From: Fuerstiella sp041398845
GTDB taxonomy: Bacteria; Planctomycetota; Planctomycetia; Planctomycetales; Planctomycetaceae
Assembly (NCBI GenBank): GCA_041398845.1
Contig: JAWKTZ010000008.1
Coordinates: 744,001-808,000 of the forward strand
Reading direction: 5' to 3'
DNA length: 64,000 nucleotides
Shown in pieces: positions 27,471 through 37,250 of this stretch (position 1 is its first letter; the number at the start of each line of letters is the position of its first letter). The notes under the pieces are model-generated. The model saw only the letters and a program-made list of their open reading frames with translations, was not told the origin of the DNA and searched no databases. A program made the translations under genes and the position numbers.

Positions 27471-30014
27471 ATGATTCATGGGTACTTTCAGCGTGAGCTG
27501 CCGCCGGAACTGGCTGACCTTGCGGTCCTGGCGTTTGACCTCCGATGGAACAACTGTCCGGCGGCGCGCCATTTGTGGAGCAAGTTTGATCCGGATATGT
27601 GGCAGCGGACAGAAAACCCGGTTCTGGTGCTGCAGTCGGCCTATCAGGATCAGATCGATTCTGCTGCCAAAGATCCGTCACTGCTGCTTGAACTGCAGAA
27701 ATGGAAGACCGAAGTTCAGGAATACTACAGTACGGTTCCCGAATTTCGTTCGCTGGATCCCGAGCACGTCCTGAAGACGGTGGCCTACTTCAGCATGGAG
27801 TTTGGGCTGAGCGAATCACTGCCGATTTATTCCGGGGGGCTCGGAATGCTGGCCGGCGACCATCTGAAGACGGCCAGCGATCTGGGAGTTCCGATGGTGG
27901 CGATTGGCCTGCTGTATCAGCAGGGCTATTTTCGGCAGATCATCAGCGATGATGGACAGCAGATTGAAGCGTATCCGTTCAACGATCCGGGATCTCTGCC
28001 CGTGAACCCCGTGACCGATAAAGACGGGCACTGGCTCAGACTGCGTCTGCCATTTCCCGGTCGGACTCTGCATGTTCGTGTCTGGGAAGCCCGGGTCGGA
28101 CGTGTTCGACTGCTGCTGCTTGATACCAACGAAGCCATGAACACGCCGTGGGATCGCGGCATTACGGCTCAGCTTTACGACAGTGGCAGTGAGAGGCGAC
28201 TGCTTCAGGAAATTGTCCTGGGAGTCGGCGGCTGGCGACTGCTGGAACGCATGGAGATCGATGCCGACGTCTGCCACCTGAACGAAGGACATGCGGCCTT
28301 TGCCATTCTGGCTCGTGCTGTTGCCTATGCTCAGAAACACAAAATCGACCTGCGAACAGCGTACTCGGTCACTCGTGCCGGGAACGTATTCACAACTCAC
28401 ACACCAGTCGAAGCAGCGTTTGATCGTTTTGATGCACGACAGCTCGAAAGGTATGCTCGGCCGTTTCTTGAAGGACTGGACCTGACCATGCACGAGCTTC
28501 TGGCTCTGGGACGCACAAATCCTGACGACGATTCCGAACCGTTCAACATGGCCTGGCTGGCCGTCCGCGGCTGTCGTCACATCAATGCCGTCAGTCAGTT
28601 GCATGCTGAGGTGAGTCGCGAACTGTTTGGTCGGCTGTTTCCTCGCTGGCCGCGTCAGGAAGTTCCCGTCTGCGCAATCACCAACGGTGTCCATGTTCCC
28701 ACATGGGCTTCCCGACAGGCGGCTCTGATGTGGGGCGATGAAGAAAGTGGCGGGCATCTGTGGCTGGACGGTTTGAAGCATGTTGCAGATCGAATCAGAA
28801 ACACGTCGGCGGCCGACATGTGGGAATTCCGCACGCAGCAGCGTCGAGCTCTGATCGACTATGTCTGGAGTCGCTACTCGGCACAGGTTGTGGCATCCAA
28901 CCGTCATGGACGATCCACTCCAAAACCCGACGAAGTGTTTGACCCGGACGTGCTGACGATCGGATTCGCGCGACGATTTGCGACCTACAAGCGAGCCAAC
29001 CTGCTGTTGTCAGATCCGGATCGGCTCAAACGCCTGCTGCTGGATCAGCATCGTCCCGTACAGTTGATCGTTGCCGGAAAGGCTCATCCCAACGACCAGT
29101 ACGGAAAAGCGCTCGTCCGGCAGATGAATCAGTTTCTGAGTCAGCCGGAACTGCGGGGACGAGCCATTTTTCTGGAAGACTATGACATGGTTCTGGGCCA
29201 GCATCTTGTGGCCGGAGTTGATGTCTGGCTGAACACGCCTCAGCGTCCGAACGAAGCGTGTGGAACCAGCGGCATGAAAGTTCTGGTCAACGGCGGGCTG
29301 AATGTGTCGGTGCTGGACGGTTGGTGGGACGAAGCGGTCGACCCGGAACGGGCGGATGACCAGCCCGGCTGGATTGTCGGTTCACGCCAGACAGGTTCCT
29401 TTGACGAACTGGCGGTTCGCGATGCAGCCAGTCTGTTTCACATTCTGGAACACAAAGTGATTCCCGAATTCTATGACCACGATACAAACGGAATTCCTCA
29501 GCGCTGGGTGGAACGTGTCAAGGCCAGCATGGCGGATCTGACACCACAGTTCAGTGCGACTCGAATGCTGCACGAATACATTCAACAGGCGTACCTGCCG
29601 GCCGCAGCCGCCTTTGCCGAACGTCAGGGGAATTCCGGACAACTCGCGGCCGAAGTGGTGGCATGGCGAAACCGCCTGAATACCCACTGGAAGCACGTGC
29701 GGATCGGCCCTGTTCGGTTTTCGTCGGCAGACAATCGCCTGTCTGTCACGGCGGAGTGCTGGCTGGATGACATTTCTCCGGAAGACGTCCGAGTGGAACT
29801 GTATGCCGAAGGCGGTCACCAGCCGGACGGTCATCAGCCGGTCTGCGTACAACTTCAGCAGTGCCACCCGTTGCCGGGGTCCGTGAATGGCTACATCTTC
29901 TGCGGTGAAACGTCCGCCGCACGTGCGGCCGAAGATTTCTCTGTCCGAATCGTTCCGTGGCACCCGCACGCCGTGATTCCCATCGAATGCCGCTGCATTC
30001 ACTGGAATCGATAA
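27471..30014 (+). CDS. glgP: Alpha-glucan (glycogen) phosphorylase
   Basis: The 847-residue enzyme belongs to the TIGR02094-type alpha-glucan phosphorylases, which release glucose 1-phosphate from glycogen or maltodextrins. The N-terminal DUF3417 region (about 1-110) is followed by the catalytic domain with AYFSMEFGLSES, YSGGLGMLAGDH, HLNEGH, TFTTHTPV-like (VFTTHTPV), GFARRFATYKRA, AGKAHP and GTSGMK, the region of the PLP-binding lysine. A C-terminal ~100-residue domain follows. GGAGA precedes ATG 27471. It is monocistronic by spacing, 82 bases or more after the palindrome and 137 before the next gene. Confidence 0.93.
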   Translation: MIHGYFQRELPPELADLAVLAFDLRWNNCPAARHLWSKFDPDMWQRTENPVLVLQSAYQDQIDSAAKDPSLLLELQKWKTEVQEYYSTVPEFRSLDPEHVLKTVAYFSMEFGLSESLPIYSGGLGMLAGDHLKTASDLGVPMVAIGLLYQQGYFRQIISDDGQQIEAYPFNDPGSLPVNPVTDKDGHWLRLRLPFPGRTLHVRVWEARVGRVRLLLLDTNEAMNTPWDRGITAQLYDSGSERRLLQEIVLGVGGWRLLERMEIDADVCHLNEGHAAFAILARAVAYAQKHKIDLRTAYSVTRAGNVFTTHTPVEAAFDRFDARQLERYARPFLEGLDLTMHELLALGRTNPDDDSEPFNMAWLAVRGCRHINAVSQLHAEVSRELFGRLFPRWPRQEVPVCAITNGVHVPTWASRQAALMWGDEESGGHLWLDGLKHVADRIRNTSAADMWEFRTQQRRALIDYVWSRYSAQVVASNRHGRSTPKPDEVFDPDVLTIGFARRFATYKRANLLLSDPDRLKRLLLDQHRPVQLIVAGKAHPNDQYGKALVRQMNQFLSQPELRGRAIFLEDYDMVLGQHLVAGVDVWLNTPQRPNEACGTSGMKVLVNGGLNVSVLDGWWDEAVDPERADDQPGWIVGSRQTGSFDELAVRDAASLFHILEHKVIPEFYDHDTNGIPQRWVERVKASMADLTPQFSATRMLHEYIQQAYLPAAAAFAERQGNSGQLAAEVVAWRNRLNTHWKHVRIGPVRFSSADNRLSVTAECWLDDISPEDVRVELYAEGGHQPDGHQPVCVQLQQCHPLPGSVNGYIFCGETSAARAAEDFSVRIVPWHPHAVIPIECRCIHWNR

Positions 30015-30151
30015 CAGACCTGTCTGGACGTGAAGGCGGCAAAAAAACTACGCTTTCCGTGTGCAATTGATCCGAATGTCCCGTTTTTTCGTTGACGTTT
30101 CGGGACTCCTGTGTCTGATTGATCAAAGCACGTTTACCGGACTCCACTGTT

Positions 30152-30883
30152 ATGCCTTTTCCCGACATGAACGAACTCGGCCCGTGGTTGAAATACCTGT
30201 CGAGCCTCACCGCCGCCATAATTGTGGGAGCGGCCGCGTTTCATCTGTTCTGCTTCTTTGTGCTGTCGCTGTGGTATCGGCGTGATCTGTCGGTGATCGC
30301 CGGATGTCTGGACGATTTTACGCGCGGCCTGAAGCACCGCAGCGTGCTGGGTCGCAACGCTCCGCTCACCAACCAGATCGATGCTTTTGTGGAAGACATC
30401 AACGATGTGCTGCACGATCCCACGCGAGTGACAGACCGCACCGAGTGCCTGCGGCGAATGCACATTCTGGACGAACGTCGCAGTTATCTGGATTCGCTTT
30501 CGTTCGATACGGTCGCGAACATGACTCGCACAATGATCGAAGCGTATCCTCTGGCCGGAGTTCTCGGAACCATCCTTGCCATTGGTTCGGCGCTGCAGCG
30601 CCCCGACGGTGCCGTTGATGCGGCCGCTACGATGTCCAGCATCGTCAATCGTTTCGGCGACGCGATCTGGTCCACATTTGCGGGTCTGGCAGCAGCCATC
30701 ATTCTGATGTTCATCAACAGCATGCTGGAAACACGGTTTGAACGATTGTCTCAAAGCCGTCTGCATGTGCGCGACATGGTCGCCAAGGCCAAACGCGAAC
30801 TCGCACTCACCGCGATCCCCGATCCTTCACCGCGCGAAGGAGCAGAACGGCAGGCGGCGCCATCGGCCGGGAGGTCTGCGTGA
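30152..30883 (+). CDS. MotA/TolQ/ExbB-like proton-channel protein
   Basis: The 243-residue protein has three hydrophobic segments in the MotA/TolQ/ExbB arrangement: one N-terminal (about residues 17-43), then a long cytoplasmic loop, then two near 136-155 (PLAGVLGTILAIGSAL) and 177-200 (IWSTFAGLAAAIILMFINS). The GVLGT and FAGLAAAI motifs match the TolQ family TM2 and TM3. I use ATG 30152; a TTG at 30119 in frame lacks support. It overlaps or abuts the next gene, a TolR-like partner, so the pair probably forms an ion-driven stator-type complex in the inner membrane. The role is unknown. Confidence 0.8.
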   Translation: MPFPDMNELGPWLKYLSSLTAAIIVGAAAFHLFCFFVLSLWYRRDLSVIAGCLDDFTRGLKHRSVLGRNAPLTNQIDAFVEDINDVLHDPTRVTDRTECLRRMHILDERRSYLDSLSFDTVANMTRTMIEAYPLAGVLGTILAIGSALQRPDGAVDAAATMSSIVNRFGDAIWSTFAGLAAAIILMFINSMLETRFERLSQSRLHVRDMVAKAKRELALTAIPDPSPREGAERQAAPSAGRSA

Positions 30884-31698
30884 TGAAGATTCGCAGACGC
30901 ATGACGTTTCAGTTGACTCCGCTGCTGGACCTGCTGCTGATCGTGATTTTTGCTCAATACATGGAAGTCCGGCAGACCGCCGAGTCCGCTCAGGGACAGC
31001 TTCAGGAGCAGAAGCAGCAACTGGTGGACGAGTTTTCCGCCAGAGAAGCGGAACTGGCCGCGACGAAAGCGGAACTCGACCGCGAACTGGCCAATCAGAA
31101 AATGGGACTGGCGGAAACTCGCCAGCGTTACAGTGATCAGTTCGAAAGTATTGTCAAACAGCATCAGCAGGTCGGACAGGCATTGGCGACGGCGTTCAAC
31201 CTGCCCGGAGCCGTCATGGAAGAGGTATTGAAACTGAAGACCGATGGTCGGTCCACGGATGCGTCCAATCTGGAAAAGGCAGTGGAGCGACTGAAACGGA
31301 TTCTTCCCGAACGCGGCACAGAGATGCTGCAGTTTGTGTTGAAGTACGATGAAATGCAGAAGCATGTTTCGGTCTGGGAACTGCATCTGCAGGACAATGG
31401 CCAGGCGATGTTTTCGGACGGCGAACAGTCGGCGACCGTGGTGTTCGGAACGACCGACGAATTTGTGGACCGGCTGTTTCAGGCCAGCAAGGCGTTTACA
31501 GAACCAAAGCCGCTGGTGATTGTCCTGCTGACCTACGGAGATGCTCAGGCCGTCCAGCGACGCCGGGCCGTTGAGGGCATGCCGCTGCTGGTGGAGAAAC
31601 TGCGGCGGGATTCGGGCAATACACGCTGGTTTGATTTTTCCCTGATGGGCTTCCGCCCCGAGGGACCACTGTTTGAACAGGTTCAGAAAAAACCATGA
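30883..31698 (+). CDS. TolR/ExbD-like protein with coiled coil
   Basis: The 271-residue product has one N-terminal membrane helix (about residues 12-30) carrying PLLDLLLIVIF, where the Asp matches the proton-conducting aspartate of TolR and ExbD. A Gln/Glu/Ala-rich coiled coil (about 35-105) comes next, then a periplasmic domain (about 150-265). A GGGAGG site supports ATG 30883 (a GTG at 30880 also overlaps the previous stop). The coiled coil makes it longer than normal ExbD. The gene shares an ATGA overlap with the 53-aa gene behind it. Confidence 0.78.
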   Translation: MKIRRRMTFQLTPLLDLLLIVIFAQYMEVRQTAESAQGQLQEQKQQLVDEFSAREAELAATKAELDRELANQKMGLAETRQRYSDQFESIVKQHQQVGQALATAFNLPGAVMEEVLKLKTDGRSTDASNLEKAVERLKRILPERGTEMLQFVLKYDEMQKHVSVWELHLQDNGQAMFSDGEQSATVVFGTTDEFVDRLFQASKAFTEPKPLVIVLLTYGDAQAVQRRRAVEGMPLLVEKLRRDSGNTRWFDFSLMGFRPEGPLFEQVQKKP

Positions 31699-31856
31699 TT
31701 GTTGAAGACCCGGCCCCCGTGGAACAACGGCAACCGCATTTCCTGGATCAGGTGGTCTCGATTCTCGCTGTGGGATGTGTCATACTGACACCAGTGGCCA
31801 TTGTGTTGTTTTCCCCTTTTGCAGATATTAGAAATTCGGAACGGACCACAGCATGA
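31695..31856 (+). CDS. 53-residue single-pass membrane protein of the MotA/TolR-like module
   Basis: This short gene starts in the stop of the TolR-like gene (ATGA at 31695-31698) and its own stop overlaps the start of the next gene (ATGA at 31853-31856). The product has an acidic, Pro-rich N terminus (MIVEDPAPVEQRQ) and one hydrophobic helix of ~22 residues (VVSILAVGCVILTPVAIVLF), then a short polar tail. Overlaps on both sides make it very likely a real, co-translated component. No family is recognised. Confidence 0.75.
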   Translation: MIVEDPAPVEQRQPHFLDQVVSILAVGCVILTPVAIVLFSPFADIRNSERTTA

Positions 31857-32389
31857 GTTTGAAGCGTCCAGGTGTCGCCAAATCCACAGCACGAGCGGCC
31901 TCCGGGGGAGCGATTGTTGTCGTCGCCCTGCTGGCGATGTTGTTCTTCAGGGGAGTTGGCTCCGGGAACGGCGAAGCCGATTCGAAAGCACCCGCATCGC
32001 CGGATTCCAGCCTTGTGAGCACCGCGCCGGTCGCTCCGGTGGGCGTTCCTGTGGCGCCGAGCGAAACGGACAGTGATTCCACGTCCACCGGTGGTCTGAC
32101 CAACGATGAACAGAAGGCGTTGTCCGACAGAATTCTGGCCGTGCTCATTGACGAACGATCGTATCTGATGGAAGTCCCGACGGACAGCGGTCCGATTTAC
32201 CGCCCGGCCGAACTCGACCGCCTGGTTGAACTGGCTCGGCAGGCCGAAGGCGATTCCAACGGCATTCGAGTCCGCATTCTGCAGCGAGAAACCGCTCGCC
32301 CCTCTGCCGAACAGGATCTGCGAGACCGCCTCGCCGCCATCGGCATCACCGCCGACGCCGTCTACCTGTCCGCCGACTTCGTCCAATAA
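31853..32389 (+). CDS. Second TolR/ExbD-like periplasmic-domain protein
   Basis: A 178-residue protein with a basic N terminus, one membrane helix at about residues 18-35, a Ser/Pro/Ala-rich linker (about 40-80) and a small C-terminal domain (about 85-178). The pattern AVLIDERSYL followed by RPAELDRLVELAR and VRILQRETA is similar to ExbD/TolR periplasmic domains. No clear membrane aspartate is present, unlike the first TolR-like protein. It is the last of four overlapping genes. Family assignment is tentative. Confidence 0.65.
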   Translation: MSLKRPGVAKSTARAASGGAIVVVALLAMLFFRGVGSGNGEADSKAPASPDSSLVSTAPVAPVGVPVAPSETDSDSTSTGGLTNDEQKALSDRILAVLIDERSYLMEVPTDSGPIYRPAELDRLVELARQAEGDSNGIRVRILQRETARPSAEQDLRDRLAAIGITADAVYLSADFVQ

Positions 32390-32594
32390 CAGACCGCTGG
32401 TCTTCCGCAGCGAGGACGCAGCGTCAACGCAGCGACAACGCGGGTATCGACGCAGCCGGGACTCTGTCTGTTCCTGCTGCTGCGTTTCTGATCGGTCTTG
32501 CGCGCATTGAATCTGTGGCGGGGGTTCGCGACAATGCCTGTTGGACAATCTTTTCGCAGGGAAAACCTGAACGACAAACAACGGAGCGGTCACG

Positions 32595-35500
32595 ATGATC
32601 GATTTGAATACGGATACTGTGGTGGCCGCCGGTGGCCGACGTTTTGCTCACCTGCACTGTCATACTCACTTCAGCCTGCTGGACGGTGTCAATCGCATCC
32701 CGGAACTGGTGAAGCAGGTGAAGAATCTGGGGATGGATTCCATCGCGATGACCGACCATGGCAATCTGGGCGGTGCGATGGAGTTCTACAACACCTGCAA
32801 AAAGAACGACATCAGGCCCATCATCGGATACGAAGCGTATGTGGCCCCCGGACGCCGCAGCGACCGCAGTGCGACTCGTCAAAAGGAAGCTCAATCGCAT
32901 CTGACTCTGCTGGCCATGAACCAGAAGGGCTTTGACAATCTCATTAAGATGTCGTCGACCGCGTATCTGGAGGGCTTTCACTACAAGCCTCGAATCGATC
33001 GTGAACTGCTGGCGGAATTCAACGAAGGCATTATTTGTCTGTCCGGTTGTGCCTCCAGCGAACTTTCGAAGATGCTGCTGGCCGACAAAAACGACGAAGC
33101 CCGGCAGTTGTGCGAATGGTACACGCGTATTTTTGGTGACCGCTTCTACATGGAAATTCAGGACGCGGGATTTGACATTCAGAGGCAGTGTCTGGAACGG
33201 ACCGTTGATCTGGCCAACAAGATGGGCCTGCCGCTGGTGGCCACCAATGACGCTCATTATCTCACTCGTGCCGATGCCAAAGTTCAGGACGTGCTGTTGT
33301 GCGTCAACACAAGGACAACCAAAGACGATCCGAACCGCATGCGGATGAGCAACGATGGTCTGTACATCTGCAGTCCGGAGGAAATGTATCAGACGTTTAC
33401 AGGGCTCGAACATGCTGTCGAAATGTCGCAGACAATCGCTGACCGCGTGGACATCGAACTGCACAATCGCAAGCTGTACCCGGTGTTCCGTCCGCCGGAA
33501 AACAAGACGGACATCGATTATCTGAAAGAGCTGTGTAAGGAACGCATGGTCGAACGCTATGGCGACGAACTCACGGACGCTCACTGGGATCGCCTGAACT
33601 ACGAACTGAGCGTTATCGAGGAAAAGGGATACGCCAGCTATTTTCTGATTGTGTGGGACTTTGTCGAATTTGCTCGCCGCAACGGCATTCCATGCGGAGC
33701 CCGCGGTTCGGCGTGTGGTGCCATCGTGGCGTTCCTGCTGCGACTGGGCGATGTGTGTCCGTTGAAGTACGACCTGCTGTTCGAACGGTTTCTGGACCCC
33801 AGCCGGAATGAGCCGCCGGATATCGATATCGACTTCTGTCGTGATCGTCGGCAAATGGTGATCGATTACACCAAGGAAACGTACGGCGAAATGAACGTTG
33901 CCCAGATCGGCACTTATGGAACTCTGAAAGCCAAAAACGCCATTCGCGATGTCGGCCGGGCTCTTAACGTGCCGCTGCCGCGAGTGAACGAACTGGCGAA
34001 GATGATTCCGGACGAACTGAACATCAAGCTGAAGGATGCTCTGGCCAAGAGTCCCGACCTGAAGGCCGCCTATGACAGCGATCCGGTGGCTCAGGAACTG
34101 CTCGATTACGCGATGTCCGTGGAAGGACTCGCACGCAGCATGGGAACTCATGCCGCCGGCGTCGTTGTGGCCGATGTGCCGCTGGATACCGTTGTGCCTC
34201 TGCAGAAAATTACCGGTAAGACAGACATCATTACTCAGTGGGACGGTCCGACGATTGAAGAGATCGGTCTGCTGAAGATGGACTTTCTGGGTCTGCGGAA
34301 CCTCACTATTCTGGACAAAGCCGTCAGAAACGTGCAGCGCACAAACCCGGACTTCACACTGCAGGACGTGCAGGACAATCTGGCTGACCAGAAGACCTTT
34401 GCGCTGCTTCAGCGAGGCGAAACGAAGGGGGTGTTTCAGTTGGAATCCGGGGGCATGCGGGATCTGCTGACCAAGATGAAGCCCGACTGCTTCGAAGATA
34501 TCATCGCCACATCGGCACTGTACCGACCGGGGCCGCTGGAAGGCGGCATGGTGATGGAATACGTGGACGTCAAAAACGGACGCAAGCAGCCCAGAAAGGT
34601 CCATCCGGTTGTCGACGAAGTCCTGGAGGAAACCTATGGAGTCATGGTTTATCAGGAACAGGTGATGCGGATTCTGAACCGCGTCGGCAATGTCGAGCTG
34701 GCCAGTGCGTATAAGTGCATCAAAGCGATCAGTAAGAAGAAGCAGTCCATCATTGACAGCTTCCATGATGAATACATTGCCGGTGCCGCAGCCAATGGCA
34801 TTTCCACTCAACTGGCCGACGAACTGTGGAACCTGATTGTGGCCTTTGCGGGATACGGATTCAATAAATCCCATTCCACGGCCTATGGACTGATCGCCTA
34901 CGAAACGGCGTATCTGAAAGCTCACTACCCGGTGCAGTTTATGGCCGCGTTGCTGAGCTGCGGAATGGAAAGCAGCGAACGCATTGCTGAGCATGTCGAT
35001 GATGCTCGCCGACAGAACATCCGCGTGCTGCCTCCCGACGTGAATACGTCCGAAGTGGAATTTGCTGTTGTCGGCGACAGCATCTCCTTCGGTATGGCGG
35101 CCATCAAAGGCGTTGGCGAAACCGCTCTGGAAGCTCTGGTTGCGGAGCGCCAGCAAAACGGCCCCTTCCGCGACATCTTTGATCTGGCCGAACGTGTCGA
35201 TCCTAAATCACTGAACAAGTCGGCTCTGGAAACTCTGATCAGAGTCGGAGCGCTGGACAGTCTGCCGGGCAATCGAGCTCAACAGATGGAAGTGGTGGAA
35301 CGAGCTGTGCAGTCTGCACTTTCAAAGGCTCGGGACAAAGCCAGTGGTCAGATGAACCTGTTCGGCGGCGACGATGAAGATGAGGTGAGTGATGACGGAC
35401 ACGTGGTTGCCAATCTGCCGGACGTGCCCGACTGGCCGAAATCTCAGAAACTTGCCGCAGAAAAGGAATGTCTGGGATTCTATCTGACGTCTCATCCGCT

Positions 35501-36242
35501 GGCGCAGCATTCCAAACGCATCCGGCGGTATGCTCAGACCACAAACAAGCAGGCGGCTGAAATGGAGCACGATGCCATCGTCACCATCGCCGGCATGATC
35601 GGTTCGATCAAAATAGCCACATCAAAGAAGACCAACGCCAACGGTCAGAACAAGTTCGCCAACTTTGATATGGAAGATGCGACCGGGATCATTCGCTGTA
35701 TCGCCTGGACGTCTGATTATGAACGCTTCAAGGATCTCATCCGTGCAGAGAACATCGTCATCATTCAGGGCAAAGTGGATCGCCGCCAGCGCGAACCCAA
35801 CATTGTCGTCAATCGCATGCTCACACTGGATCAGGCGGATAAGGAATTTACGTCGCAGGTCGCCATCAAATTCGACCGAGCCCTGCATACTCTGGACGAC
35901 GTGGAAAGCGTGCGGCGGATTCTGAGCCGCTATCCGGGGTCAACGGATGTCGTCCTGGTTGTTGACAGTTTCGACAGCTCCACCGGCTCCGCTTCCACTG
36001 AGCAGACTCCGGGGCACGACATCGCGGCTGCTGGCAGCGCGGCGACCGCTGTGCTGGCAGAACCGGAATCCGACACCATTCCTGCGAATCGTATTCGCTT
36101 CATTCTGACCACCGGTAAGGAGTGCCAGGTGAGTGTTGGTCCGGAATTTCAGCAGGCACTGCGTGACACCATCGGCGACGGTTACTTCGAACTGAAATCC
36201 TCCGTCCCTTCGAGCAGCGGCGGTGGTTCAAAAAGACGTTAA
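32595..36242 (+). CDS. dnaE: DNA polymerase III alpha subunit
   Basis: The 1215-residue protein is the replicative polymerase DnaE. The N-terminal PHP domain begins AHLHCHTHFSLLDG (about residue 17) with ITMTDHG-like AMTDHGN. The polymerase core has CGARGSACG and PDIDIDFCRDR (about residue 407), the catalytic aspartates. QLESGGMRDLL and GYGFNKSHSTAYG follow. The C-terminal part holds a helix-hairpin-helix region and an OB-fold (about 990-1085, VTIAGMIGSI and FANFDMEDATG). Length matches DnaE1. ATG 32595 lies 205 bases after the MotA/TolR-like module, so it likely has its own promoter. Confidence 0.97.
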   Translation: MIDLNTDTVVAAGGRRFAHLHCHTHFSLLDGVNRIPELVKQVKNLGMDSIAMTDHGNLGGAMEFYNTCKKNDIRPIIGYEAYVAPGRRSDRSATRQKEAQSHLTLLAMNQKGFDNLIKMSSTAYLEGFHYKPRIDRELLAEFNEGIICLSGCASSELSKMLLADKNDEARQLCEWYTRIFGDRFYMEIQDAGFDIQRQCLERTVDLANKMGLPLVATNDAHYLTRADAKVQDVLLCVNTRTTKDDPNRMRMSNDGLYICSPEEMYQTFTGLEHAVEMSQTIADRVDIELHNRKLYPVFRPPENKTDIDYLKELCKERMVERYGDELTDAHWDRLNYELSVIEEKGYASYFLIVWDFVEFARRNGIPCGARGSACGAIVAFLLRLGDVCPLKYDLLFERFLDPSRNEPPDIDIDFCRDRRQMVIDYTKETYGEMNVAQIGTYGTLKAKNAIRDVGRALNVPLPRVNELAKMIPDELNIKLKDALAKSPDLKAAYDSDPVAQELLDYAMSVEGLARSMGTHAAGVVVADVPLDTVVPLQKITGKTDIITQWDGPTIEEIGLLKMDFLGLRNLTILDKAVRNVQRTNPDFTLQDVQDNLADQKTFALLQRGETKGVFQLESGGMRDLLTKMKPDCFEDIIATSALYRPGPLEGGMVMEYVDVKNGRKQPRKVHPVVDEVLEETYGVMVYQEQVMRILNRVGNVELASAYKCIKAISKKKQSIIDSFHDEYIAGAAANGISTQLADELWNLIVAFAGYGFNKSHSTAYGLIAYETAYLKAHYPVQFMAALLSCGMESSERIAEHVDDARRQNIRVLPPDVNTSEVEFAVVGDSISFGMAAIKGVGETALEALVAERQQNGPFRDIFDLAERVDPKSLNKSALETLIRVGALDSLPGNRAQQMEVVERAVQSALSKARDKASGQMNLFGGDDEDEVSDDGHVVANLPDVPDWPKSQKLAAEKECLGFYLTSHPLAQHSKRIRRYAQTTNKQAAEMEHDAIVTIAGMIGSIKIATSKKTNANGQNKFANFDMEDATGIIRCIAWTSDYERFKDLIRAENIVIIQGKVDRRQREPNIVVNRMLTLDQADKEFTSQVAIKFDRALHTLDDVESVRRILSRYPGSTDVVLVVDSFDSSTGSASTEQTPGHDIAAAGSAATAVLAEPESDTIPANRIRFILTTGKECQVSVGPEFQQALRDTIGDGYFELKSSVPSSSGGGSKRR

Positions 36243-36293
36243 CCGGCGTCGGCTGTCGCGATTTCGCGATCTGAATTTTTCGAAAGGCGTCCC

Positions 36294-37250
36294 TTGAGAG
36301 CCCTGTATCTATCCGATGGCCGGATTACGTTTCGGCCAGACTATGAACCCGCAGAACCGGACGCTGGTCTGATTGAAGTGCGTGTGCTGCAGGCGGGAAT
36401 CTGCGAAACCGACTTGCAGTTGAAGCAGGGATACATGGGATTCGAAGGCGTGCCCGGGCATGAGTTTGTCGGAGCCGCGCTGTCCGGACGCTTTGCCGGA
36501 CAGCGCGTGGTTGGGGAAATCAACTGTGCCTGCGACCAGTGCGACTTCTGTCGTCGCGGGCTGCACCGACATTGTGCTCAACGAACCGTCATTGGCATTT
36601 TAAATCACGATGGGGCCTTTGCTGAAACTGTGCGAGTTCCTGAACAAAACCTGCATTCCGTCCCTGACCATGTGACCACTCAGCAGGCTGTCTTTACGGA
36701 ACCCGTGGCGGCCGCATGTCGGATTCTGGAACAGGCTCAGATTACGTCGTCGGATCGAGTCGTGATTCTTGGCGACGGTCGACTCGGAAACCTGTGTGCT
36801 CAGGTTCTGAACACGACCGGCTGTCGGCTGTTGGTTGTGGGCAAACATCCATGGAAGTTGGATCGCGTGCAGGACCTGGGCATTTCCACGGTGTTGCTGA
36901 ATGACTTCGACGCTCCCCATACGGCTGACTATGTGGTTGACTGCACCGGTTCCCCGTCTGGCTTTGAGACCGCTCTGCGAACCGTGGCTCCCTGCGGCAC
37001 AGTCATTCTGAAAACCACAGTGGCGGCTCCGCAGTCACTGCATCTGGCTCCAATCGTGATAGACGAAGTCCGCATTCTGGGATCTCGCTGCGGCCCGTTC
37101 GAGCCGGCATTGGCGATGATCGCCGATGGGCGTGTTCAGGTAGACTCCCTGGTCAGTGCGGAGTATGCACTTGCAGACGGAGTCGCCGCGTTTGCTCATG
37201 CGGAACGCCCCGATGCATTAAAAGTGCTGCTGAATGTGGCTGAAGAATGA
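36294..37250 (+). CDS. Zinc-dependent alcohol dehydrogenase family (MDR) protein
   Basis: This 318-residue medium-chain dehydrogenase has GICETDLQL (catalytic zinc Cys), PGHEFVG (His-Glu), a four-cysteine structural zinc lobe (CACDQCDFCRRGLHRHC) and a nucleotide-binding motif VVILGDGRLGN. The start is TTG at 36294, with AAAGG at good spacing before it; no ATG fits the conserved N terminus. It is shorter than typical ADH but complete. Substrate unknown; it may share the transcript of dnaE, 51 bases upstream. Confidence 0.88.
   Translation: MRALYLSDGRITFRPDYEPAEPDAGLIEVRVLQAGICETDLQLKQGYMGFEGVPGHEFVGAALSGRFAGQRVVGEINCACDQCDFCRRGLHRHCAQRTVIGILNHDGAFAETVRVPEQNLHSVPDHVTTQQAVFTEPVAAACRILEQAQITSSDRVVILGDGRLGNLCAQVLNTTGCRLLVVGKHPWKLDRVQDLGISTVLLNDFDAPHTADYVVDCTGSPSGFETALRTVAPCGTVILKTTVAAPQSLHLAPIVIDEVRILGSRCGPFEPALAMIADGRVQVDSLVSAEYALADGVAAFAHAERPDALKVLLNVAEE

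Noticed and set aside
30152..32389. Zorya-like anti-phage system
   Set aside because: Only the MotA-like gene fits; there is no OmpA-like domain in the partner and no zorC or zorD helicase/nuclease nearby.
32424..35156. Minus-strand 910-codon frame opposite dnaE
   Set aside because: dnaE is unambiguous on the plus strand; the long antisense frame reflects codon bias.
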